This document shows positions 52,086 through 61,850 of a stretch of 64,000 bases of DNA, piece by piece. Made by a program: the position numbers and the translations under genes. The stretch is taken from contig WMCF01000021.1 of the NCBI GenBank assembly GCA_009792885.1, positions 1,599,138 through 1,663,137 on the forward strand, in the 5' to 3' direction. This DNA is from Eremophila alpestris peregrina. Lineage: Eukaryota > Chordata > Aves > Passeriformes > Alaudidae. The notes beneath the pieces are model-generated. The model made no database searches, had not been told where the DNA came from, and saw only the letters and a program-made list of their open reading frames with translations. The stretch's first letter is position 1. Each line of letters opens with the position of its first letter.

Positions 52086-52176
52086 ATGTACATTTTAAGA
52101 CTGTGGAGAAAAAAAAAAAAAAAGGGGGGGGGGGGCCTTTTTCATCTACATATTGATTCAAGTCCTTAAGTGAGCA
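52086..52176 (+). repeat. Gap-flanking duplicate, right copy
   Basis: 91-base copy of 51891-51980, with A15 then G12. After the shared TGAGCA the two copies diverge completely (GAACAAAAG versus CAAAATCAC). Confidence 0.85.
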
Positions 52177-52540
52177 CAAAATCACTGACCATAAACAAAC
52201 ACAGCCAAGACCATTGTGTTTACACTAGCGTTTCACATACCTGGGAGGGAAAGAGAAAAGATGAACCCCAAATCAGTAGGGTACTTTTGAGCTTTGTATT
52301 TTGACACTGGACACAGTGAGCTGGTTCAGTTTAGTCACTACAATGGGGATAATACTAATCCACTCCTGCACCAACATTTTTATGGGGCACAGTGGTTGTG
52401 CCTCAGTGAATTTCTTCCTCACCAAACTTCATTCGCGTGGAGAACAAAATCCTTTAAGGGCCCAAGAGTTCCCGTGTGTCCATGCAGTGGCCCTGCCTGA
52501 GGATCTCAGGGCCGGGCTGCTCGGCCAGAAACTTGTTCTG
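52177..52540. other. Intergenic stretch between gap and CpG island
   Basis: 364 bases of unremarkable sequence; I see no gene or recognisable repeat in it. Confidence 0.6.
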
Positions 52541-52621
52541 TTGGGGTGGGAGGGATGGAGTGGCGGGAGGATAGACGGGAGTCTGCGGGTGCCGCGGGGA
52601 GATACGGGCGCTGGGGGGTGT

Positions 52622-52786
52622 GGTACCGAGGGGAGGATGAGGTACCGCGGGGAGAATGCGGTGCCTCGGGAAGGATGCGGTACCGCGGGGGGATGCGGTA
52701 CCTCGGGGGATGCGGGCGCAGGGAGGATGAGATACCGTAGGGAGGATGCGGTACCGCAGGGAGGATGAGAGGCAGGGAGGATGCGG
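52622..52786. repeat. GC-rich minisatellite, about 20-bp unit
   Basis: About eight degenerate copies of a unit like GGATGCGGTACCGCGGGGAG, with spacing from 16 to 23 bases. KpnI-like GGTACC is kept in many copies. Confidence 0.8.
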
Positions 52787-52855
52787 GGCGGGCGCGGCGG
52801 GAGGTTCCGCGGGGCCGTGCGGGGCTCGGCGCGGCGGGGCCGGGCGCTGCACGGC

Positions 52856-52870
52856 CCACGAGGTGGCAGC
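52856..52870 (+). promoter_or_regulatory. CTCF motif
   Basis: CCACGAGGTGGCAGC matches the CTCF core consensus (CCASYAGRKGGCR) at all but one position. It lies in the middle of the orphan CpG island, with its CpG in the core, so binding could depend on methylation. Plus-strand orientation. Confidence 0.6.
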
Positions 52871-53037
52871 AGACCCTTTGGAATGCGGCGGCGGGGCCGG
52901 CGGCGGGCGGGGGCTCTGCCGGGACAGCCCGGCCCCGCAGAGCCGAGGGCCCCGTCGCCTCCAGGGGGGTTTCACCGGGACCGGCCCGCCCCGGCCGGGC
53001 ACTCTGGCAGGGCTGGGCGGTGCGGGAGCGTCCCCGG

Positions 53038-53160
53038 CGGTACCTGGGAAGGAAAGACAGCATCCCCAGGCTGTACCGGAGCATCCCCAGGCGGTACCTG
53101 GGAAGCAGGGACAGCATCCCCAGGCCGTACCGGAGCATCCCCAGGCGGTACCTGGGGCTC
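53038..53160. repeat. 54-bp tandem repeat, 2.3 copies
   Basis: Units start at 53038, 53092 and 53146 with CGGTACCTGGG. Each contains two GCATCCCCAGG words and a GTACCGGA, so the unit itself arose by an inner duplication. The length is a multiple of three, so ORFs through it repeat 18 residues, which is not evidence of coding. Confidence 0.9.
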
Positions 53161-53602
53161 GCCCCGAGAGCAGAGGCTCAGCCCTAAGAAGCGCTGCCCA
53201 GTCTCCAGCCCCCTCTGCCCCCCGCCCCGGGCCGCCCCTTCCCGCTGCCGCGCTCAGCACAGCTGCTGCGGGGCTGCCGGGACCAGAAGGAATTTAATGT
53301 TGTCGAGATCTTTTGAGCGTCACAGCAGGAGGAAATTGTCCCTGGGATACCTGTGGTTCCCAGGAACAGCCCCTCTCGGGGAGAGCCCGCCGGGCTCTCG
53401 GGGCACTGGGGCTGCTGGGGACACGGCAGTGCTGGGGCTCACACGGTCCCGTCGCCCTCCCCGTGTGCCACAGGCGGGAACAGGTTCCTCTTTTTCCGCT
53501 TCATCTGCCTGCTGGGGCAAAATTAGGACCAAGCAGCCCTGCACTGTGCTCCGTCCTCCGGGGGCCGTGTTCTCGGGCACCGCGGGCTGGGGACGCGGGG
53601 CT

Positions 53603-53700
53603 GGGGCTGTGACACTGTGGGGCTGTGACACTGTGGGGCTGTGACAGAGCTGGGGCTGTGACACTGTGGGGCTGTGACACTGTGGGGCTGTGACAGCGCT
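53603..53700. repeat. 16-bp tandem repeat with 49-bp higher-order unit
   Basis: GGGGCTGTGACACTGT repeats as 16, 16 and 17 bases, and this triplet is then duplicated (53603-53651 and 53652-53700). The third member of each triplet carries a GACAG variant. Confidence 0.9.
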
Positions 53701-53800
53701 GAGCGGGCTGTCCCCGCTGCCGGCCGGGACGGGTGCGGCTGGGTTTATCCACAGCTGCAAGGCACCACCGGCGGTGCAAACCCAGGCACGGCACCACCAA

Positions 53801-56800
53801 AATTCAGCGGCTGCCAGCCCTGTCTGGGGACCTGCGGAGCGATCGCAGATGGCGGAAGGAGTTCCTTTATAAACTGGGAATGCAGACGTGGAATTGCTGT
53901 CCACACTGATTTCCCCCCACTCCCCCAAAAGAGTTCACGCGCTGATAGAGACCGCTACACATCTCCGCAATTAAGCAGTCAAGACGTGCTGAATAACAAA
54001 TGAGCAGAGAAAGGCCTGGGCTGCAGCTGGGACCGAGTCCCCCGGTGAATGTGACAAGTGCAGCCGGCACACGCCGCGCTGGCAGAGCGCTCCCAGCCCC
54101 CGCTGAGCCAGGGCAGCTCCCTCTGAAGGGAGCGGCTTCCCTACTTCAGCCAGTGCCTTTCCATCCCCTGTCCCTCCCTGCCTCCCCAGCTCGGGGTAGC
54201 GAGCCTCAAACACCCAGTCGCTGTCCCCTCTCTGCTCACAGGGGACAGTTCCCTGCCACTTTGCACCTCTGACACACAAACCACTGCTCGCTTTGAATGA
54301 GTTGAGGAGGCAGTCTGCATCCACGTGAGAATAAAGTAAAAGGTAATTAAAAGATATGACCTACATCAAGCAAGACCATCAGGCGCCTGTGACATTAAAT
54401 GAAGTGGATGAGTCCTCCATCCTGCCCGGTTTTAGCACTCACTTTTGGGCAAAGCATTAGCACAATGGCATTTCGCCTCCCCCTCCACACTTTGGGTGGC
54501 AATATACCTTTGTTTAGAAGACTGTAAGGAGCAGAGAAGTGAAAGGAATGAATGCAGTTTGAGGTTATTGCTTGAGTGGGCAGAAGAACATGAAAATTCA
54601 AAACATCCCAGCAGCCTATAGATGTAGGCAAACTCCTGGCTGTTCAGGCAACTGATTGTTCAATAAATGCAAATGGACAAAGCAAAGCATCACTGAACTT
54701 GAGAGATAAAGGTCCCCTAACAATAGAGGCTTTTTACAGCACTGAGTCCAATTTTTTTTTTCCTGTTTGTATAAGTAAAACCCAATTTGAGCAACTGAAG
54801 CATCAGCTCTTTACAGTGAAAGATAATTTGTCTGGAGCAGCCAATAAGATAGTGTAAGATCCTCTAAAGAAAGCCCAAAATATGTATCCTCATTTCATTA
54901 ATAAATGGCTTGAATCCAAGCATAAAAATGATGTGACTTTAATGGTTTTTCCAACTGGTAGCCACATTCCTTGTTAGTGAGAGATCCCATGTGGGAACAT
55001 TAAAGTGAGACAACCCCACACAGGCTGGGAGTGATGAAACATGACCTAGCAGCTTCAGCAAGCATCAGAGGATAGAGCTTGGTAATAAAATATTCAAATA
55101 AGCAATTCAGCCCTAAATGATGCTCACTGTCCAGACTTTGAAACTGGGGTTTAAAGATCTTCGTATTTTGAAGTGCGAAGTTTCCATAAGTAAATATGAA
55201 ACTGAAAGTTAAAAGCTGGTAATTACGACCTGGTTGTGCCTGGATATCTATCTGGTTAATTTAAACATGTAATTTGGGTTAGTCCAGGAAAGCTATCAAA
55301 ATCTAACATCTTTTTGTGAATAAATTTTTGTGAAGTTGGCATGCCACAGGTAGGAGAAGGGTCATGTGATATGGTGTGTTCTCATTTTTTGCTTCAGTAG
55401 ACTCATTTTTTATTGAATAGCAGAGTAAATATTTAAGCAAAACTAGTGTAAACTGCTGGCAGGTATGCCATGCTAAGTAGCAATCATTTACTTTTAAATA
55501 ATTAAAAGTCAATATACAAGCATAGCATTCTTGTTGCAGTGCTGCACACGGTGCCACCGCTCTGCCTACATGTCACTTCAGAGCCTGATTTACTAACAAA
55601 GCATTTAATTCAGCTCATTGGGAGGGGGAAAAAAACAAAGGTGGTTTTTAATAAGCCACCCTCTCTGTTGGATGGCTTGCAGGTATTTTGGCTATGCAGA
55701 CCTTAGCTATTTCTAAGGCTGAGTCTGCATTACTTGTGGGGCTGGTAAAGAAAGCCCTGATTTCCTTTGCATTATGCATAGTGGAAGTGTCAGGATGGCT
55801 CTGATGGTGTTTAATTAAATATTTGGCAGTGTTTAATTAATTAAATATTTAAACATTAAATACTAAATAGGATGTGATGTCTGCTTAGTGGACATTATGT
55901 CTCAATAGCCATTAGTCATTAAATAGGACTCAAATTGGCCCTAGAAGACTCCCCTTAGCTAAGCAAGGTCTTAAGTACATGCACTTTTGGATCTTCATTA
56001 ATAAGTAATAGAGGCCAATTCAGACTGTGTAGCAACACAGAGATCCCTATTAACAGGAACGTTAATGTCTCTGTTTGAGACCAGGCTCTCCAGTCTAGAC
56101 AGCAGATGAGCTGCTCAGGGCAGGGGCTGCCATGGGGCTCTCGGGTGGTGCAGGGGCTGCCATGGGGCTCTCGGGTGGTGCAGGGGCTGTGGGAGGGCAG
56201 TGACAACAGAACCATCCCCACGGCTCTGGGGTGCCTGCCAGCACAGCACCTCTGCTGGCAAGGACGAGGGTGCGGCCAGGACGTGCCAGTGGTCTGAGAG
56301 CACCACCTCGTCTCTCTGGGACTGTTTTGGGTTAACTCCAGGGGTTTTAAGTGGATGACACGGTTTAGTGTTCACACACACTCAGGCTGGCTGCAGGAGC
56401 CCTGCTGACCCTACACAGCCACCTCGGGGGAAATGAGAACCAGGCTCCTCACGCCCACCCCTGGCCAGATTCCCACCAGTGCTGGCCACGGGCTGATCCA
56501 GCCCAGCATTCCCACATGCCAGCACTCTTGCCACAGCACCAGCACAGCAGCTCCCATGCTGAAAGCTGAGCACAGGCACAAGCACCTGGTGAAGTGGGGT
56601 CTGTGAAAGTGAAGGGAACTGATGTTTTAAAGATTCTTCTGTAATATAATTTCAGCAGGGAAACAACATTTTACAGGCCCATGTGGTTTTGAATTTGCTA
56701 ATTTATTATTCTCTACTCCCCAGACAACTACTAGTGGCAAACACTTCACACTTTTCACCTCGGTGGCATTTTTGGTGAGATTTATCAGTTTTACCATTAG

Positions 56801-58938
56801 ATCCAGGCTGCACTCTAACACACACTGACACTGCCTTTCAGCACCACACTGCTCAGCAGAGCTTGTGTAGCCCACACCAGGGACTCAGGCTCCCTGTGGA
56901 CAACAAATAACCCTGGCACCCAAATTATAATCCAGCTGGGGCGATCCCTAATTAACACAAGGTTTTACTTCTTTGGGGAACTGTGGTGACAAACCATGTG
57001 CCATCAGTGGCACTTGTGGAGGGCCAGGGGTGGGCAGGCAGCAGTGCTCCTGCCCTGGTGCTGTCTGTGTGTGTTCATAGATCTCCTGTGCCTCCCAGGC
57101 TGCAAACACGCCGGTAATCGGATTGTGCTGCTGCCTGGTAGTTCTTACTTGAGATATCATTGAGTTAGCTCTTGAGGGATTTGTGTCTGCTGACATATAT
57201 ATTGGTACCGAAGTCAGAGGTCGCCTATTGCAGAGATCATCTTGATAGGATGATTATGAAAAAAGCCATGCTGGTTAGAAGACCCTCTAACTAGATTTGG
57301 CCATCTTCTTTCAGCGTCACATTAGCTGATCCTGGTTTCTCTCTCAGTTTTAGTGATCCAATCTTTCTTCTCCTGAATTTCTCCCTTGGGAGCTTTCTAC
57401 ACAGACATTTTAATATATCACACTATTCTCTGCAGAAATCATTTGCTTAATAAAGAGACTGGATATTTTTTAATTGTAACATTAGCAGCGTTCAAGAGCA
57501 GCCACGATGCCCATAGCTCTGCCTGGCATGGGCTGGGAAGGGCTGGTCCTGGACCAGAGCCATCACAGCAGTGAGTCAGTGCTCTCACCTTCACATTTGC
57601 ACCATGCACAGCTCCCAGGGCAGCTGGGAGAGGATGGTGACTGCTGGGAGCAGTGCCCTGCACAAGATGTTCCTCCACCATTTTGCTCCACGCAAACTCC
57701 AGCTGGACCTTTTGTAGTTTTCAAGAAATTGTCAGTGATGGGATAGGCAGTACAAAGCAAGTGCCCTATCAAATATTAAGCAGCACAGTCATTTGCTGAA
57801 TTACCAGCTAACTGCCAAACACAGGTTTATTTTTCAGTTTTAACGCCTCTTGTTGCACAGTGTCAAGCTGTCAGAAGACACTGTCTGCAGAACACAAAAC
57901 AAATATCAGTGCCACGCTTTCTAACAATTCAGACAGCCTGCTCAGCATCCCCTGCCCACAGCACCTTGCTCAGGTGACACGAGGTGAGCCCACACAAGCT
58001 GCAGGTGGGCTGTGCTGCTCCCAGCACTCGCTGCTCTCCCTGTTATTTCTCCTGGTAGCTTTGCATGCTTGTTGCGTGCTGTTAAAAGGCTTTTCATTTC
58101 CTGACAATTTATAAATATGTATTGGGCCTGAAGGATGAGGGTAAAGCAACTGCTGTTTCTTTTTTTAAAGAAAATTAAACATGACAAACTTAGTTATTCA
58201 TGCAAACCATCCGCCTGTTATCTCTGATTATGCAGGATCCAAATGGTGAAGCTGAGTGAATGAGTGCATTCATCAAAGTAAACTGTCAGAGGCAGAAACA
58301 GTGGGTTTAACCTACCCCTACCTATTCTCTTTTGTACTGATGTTTCATCATCTTCAACAGGCAGTGCAGTTGCTCGGCATGAGGAGCACCTATTTCACTA
58401 CCCTCTCTCTTTACGGGGGTTAATTAGCCTCCAGAAAACAGAAGAGACCCTGTGTGTAGTGCTCTCAGCTTTAAAACACCACTTCACCAGGATATTTCAA
58501 GCTTGTGGGCCAGATCATATGGTATTTCAGAGGCAGAGGCTGGGGGCACAGAGCTCGTGTGCCCCTGCACTCACCCAGTGCAGTGAGGTGCAGTGGTTTG
58601 TTAAGCCTTGGCACTCATGCATGTGTACATACGTGTGGGAGAAATAAGAAGAAATAAACTCCACACACTGGAAAGTGACAGATTGATTCTCACCCATCCA
58701 CCAACCTGCCCCACAGCAAAAACCTGGGACAAATAAACAAGAGAAAACAAGAAAGATTGTATCATACCGTCTGAAATTTGTGGCAGGCGCCACTGCTGGC
58801 TTGTCTGTTTTAATGCAGAGAAGCTGCTTCAGACATCAGCTCTTATACTCAGGAACAGCTTTGATGTATCTTGTGAGGAAGATGCCCTGTACCTGGCCTG
58901 GGAGGATTGGATGGGGCCAAGTTCCTTCCTGAGGCACC
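53801..58938. other. Intergenic region right of the orphan island
   Basis: No recognised gene. AT-rich, enhancer-like sequence at about 54640-55320 and 55800-55865; a 30-bp perfect tandem duplication at 56121-56180; otherwise unremarkable. Confidence 0.6.
56121..56180. repeat. Perfect 30-bp tandem duplication
   Basis: Two identical 30-bp units beginning CAGGGGCTGCCATGG, followed by the first ten bases of a third with one change. Recent, possibly polymorphic. Confidence 0.9.
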
Positions 58939-59060
58939 AGAATCACAGAATGAGCTGAGCTGGTAGGGACCCACAAGGATCATTGAGTGCAACTCCTGGC
59001 CCTGCTCAGCACCATCCCCAAAAGTGTGCCCAGGAGTGTTGTCCAAATGCCTCCTGACCT
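58939..59060 (-). mobile_element. CR1 LINE 3' fragment, short
   Basis: AATCACAGAATGAGCTGAGC, GGTAGGGACCCACAAGGATC and TTGTCCAAATGCCTCCTGA are the diagnostic blocks of a different CR1 subfamily from the copies at 26250 and 41630. Reverse orientation; 3' non-coding part only. Confidence 0.85.
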
Positions 59061-59997
59061 CTGTAAAGCCCTTCTTTCTTCTCCCCACAACCATTACCAG
59101 TGCCCTGAGTGGGACCTCCTAACTGGAGGATGCCCTGAGGTGATCACTGAGGCCCCCTCTGTCCTTCACTGTCAATTCTACTCATTTTGGTGCAAGCCAG
59201 GGACCAGGATTTTAAGAATTTTAAGTGGTGCTGTGCCATGCCAGGGGGGTTAAAATGTCCAAGGATTTTTAGGGTGGACTGGAGGGCAGGGAGGACTTCT
59301 TGCAGCTTGCAATACCTTCTGTGGTACAATAGAATGCAGGAAAAAGCCAGAGCACTCTCCCAGCATGATTTACACTCTGGTTGAGTCAGTGTGACAGCAG
59401 GACTACTTAACGCTACCCTCCGCCCCCACTGTTACAGAGTTATGACTTTAAACGCCAAATATGAATCAAAATTTTCCCCTCCATTCAAGTCCTCCTTCTG
59501 CCCTTCTTATCTAACTCATTTCCAGGCTGCCCACTGACCTTCATGCTAATTGATCATTACTAATAGATAAGGGTAATGCAGCTTCTGAACTGTGCTTACT
59601 GGGTGCTTTGTGCTCCTTGATTGGCATGGGCAACATTTTTTACCTGGACTGAAATGAAATCCGAAGCCAGTGGACAATACCCCTGCACACTGAACTGCCA
59701 TGCTGATACAGGCACTGCCTGAAATGGCTGGGAAAGGCCCAGTTCCATCAGAGGTGGGCATTTGCAGGAGGCTGGGTCTTCTCTACCACCCCCACAGAGC
59801 ACACTTAGTGTCACCAAGCCCTCTTACACCACCAGGTATCTCCCAGGAAGGTGCCTGAACTCAGTGCTGTGAGTGTGGCCCTTATCAGCTGCCCTTCCCT
59901 GGAGGCTGAGGGGTTTCACAGGTGTTAATTAGCTCAGGAAGCCCCGCAGCACCCCAGGTACCTGTGGAGCTGAGCCATGTGTGCCTCTGGATGCAGT

Positions 59998-60070
59998 GCA
60001 CTGGAGAGGATTTAAGTGACTTGTCAGGAGCTATCAGGAGAGCCCGAGGTGCAGCTCAGATCACACTTGC
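59998..60070 (-). repeat. Possible MIR fragment
   Basis: Plus strand reads GAGAGGATTTAAGTGACTTG and then a degraded stretch ending in CAGCTCAGATCACA, like the middle of a reversed MIR. Too worn to be sure. Confidence 0.35.
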
Positions 60071-61739
60071 TGTGTGCAGCCTCCTCTGCAGCTATCAGAT
60101 AATGCCAGCCCTCTGCAGTGCACTAATACTGGGGAGCATGTTTCATACACAAATGGATTATTACTGGAATCCTATAGATAAAGCCATTCATCTTCTGAGG
60201 CCCTCGGGAGTCTGAGAAGTTAATACACATCACAGCAACAAGGCATATAAAGCATGCAGCACAAAGGCACAGTGAGGAGCACCTGCAGGAGTGCTGAAAG
60301 GGATACAAGAACCAGAGCAGGAGAGCAAATCTGCACCAGGTACACAGATGTACACACAAACTTCACCAAAAATCCCAGATCTTCAAGCACTTTCAGGTGA
60401 AGTCTTCAGAAATATCAACACGAGCTAAAAACTTCAAACTGCTTTTGTTCAGCCACCAATTTTCTTGGAAAGACTGTCAATGATAACAGCAATTGCCAGC
60501 CTTGTTGTCAGACTTGCCCATGCAGGGGAGCAGTTGCAGGTGGGAGCAGGTGCTGGTGGCACAGGACACCCGGCGTGCCCAGCCAGGTGTTTGTACATCT
60601 ACCCCTTTATCCGACCCGGTGACAAAAGTAAGAGCAGAAATCCCAACGCCCCATTTTCGCCAGCTTAAACCCTGGTGATGAGCACTCTAAGAACCCATTT
60701 CAGGCAGAATAGAAAATTAATGAGGGAATAAAAGAGGTTGAGTCACACATCTTACATCTCAAATATGCCTTGCACAAATCGGCCGTGATGAATTGTTGTA
60801 TGAAGTCTGGGCAAGGCTCCTCGCTGGTCAGAATACAGATAAAGCATGTGTGGGGCTTCTCACATGTTAAACAGAGCTCATTAAGGGAAAGATGCTGTTT
60901 ATCCTTTTAATTCTGACCACATCATTCACTCGTCATCTTATTTAGACCCTATTTTTCCCCAGACTGGCAGGTGATATGATTGCATTGGCCTCAATACAAC
61001 CACAGCTCACACTTTGCCTGACAATCCAGCAGCAGTGACCAGAGCTTTTGTGCTGGTGCAGCTGGGAGAGCCGAGTGCCTGCTCAGGGACATCCCAGCCC
61101 AGCAAACCCACTTGGCCAGCACGGAAACAAAACCAGGCAACTTTCAGTCCATGAATATACATCTCGTTCAGAGCAAAAGGAGGCTCTCCAGCAGCAATGC
61201 CAAACATGCAGATTAATGACAATGCTTTGCCTGTGAAAATGGCCTTGCTGAGTCCAAACACGTTCTCCCGAGATGCCAGATTTTGTAAGTTAGCAAAAAT
61301 GTTGAGCTGTCTGTTTGCTTTAAACAATTATGTCAGCTCTGCAAGGAAAATATGTTCCCTCGCCTGACCTCCCCATGCTGCTAGGTAGGGCAGCATTTGG
61401 CTGGCTCTTGCTTTAACACAGACATCAGGGGACAGCTGGAGACTTTCCCTGGGAGAAGAAGGGCACAGCCAGCGATGGGAGAGCTGGCAGGACCAGCAGC
61501 ACCGACAGGACCCTGCAGCAGTGAGTGTTATCACCTGCTGCATCCCAGCAAAGCCCTGGTACCCCAACAAAGGCAAAAGCCCTGGTGAGGTGTGGGTTTA
61601 AGTCTTCAGTGGCAAGCAAAACCAGACCTGTTCTCAGAAGGCAACTCTTGAAGTACTTATCTGGTGCCACACTTTAATAAAAATACAATCCTAAAGCAGA
61701 CAATACAAAGGAGCCCGTTGTTGCTGCTCCCACCTCTCT

Positions 61740-61850
61740 CCCCAAGGGAGAGCTGCTGCAGAAAGAGATTTATCCCAGGTCACAGGAGAAGTTAGTGGCA
61801 GAACTGGGAATTGCAGAGGCTCCCCTGAGTGCCCACCCAGTGCATTCAGC
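61740..61850 (-). repeat. MIR-type SINE fragment
   Basis: Minus strand gives AATTCCCAGTTCTGCCACTA, then TGTGACCTGGGATAAATCTC, matching the 5' and middle parts of MIR. 3' part not recognised. Confidence 0.65.

Larger units (their letters stand above)
52540..53800. promoter_or_regulatory. Orphan CpG island
   Basis: Long CpG-dense block, comparable to the URI1 promoter island, with no recognised exon on either strand. It contains a good CTCF motif and three different GC-rich tandem arrays. It could be the promoter of an unannotated transcript, an insulator, or a composition artefact of expanded minisatellites. The long ORFs (for example 268 codons on the minus strand at 52454-53260, 287 on the plus at 52781-53644) follow from lack of A+T and from the repeats; none resembles a known family. 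Confidence 0.65.

Noticed and set aside
51974..52185. ORFs running through the N gap
   Set aside because: They include 73 undetermined bases and an A/G homopolymer; not real.
52454..53928. ORFs of 183-287 codons in the second CpG island
   Set aside because: Low A+T content and tandem arrays keep frames open on both strands at once; the products are Gly/Arg/Pro/Ala-rich with no recognised domain.
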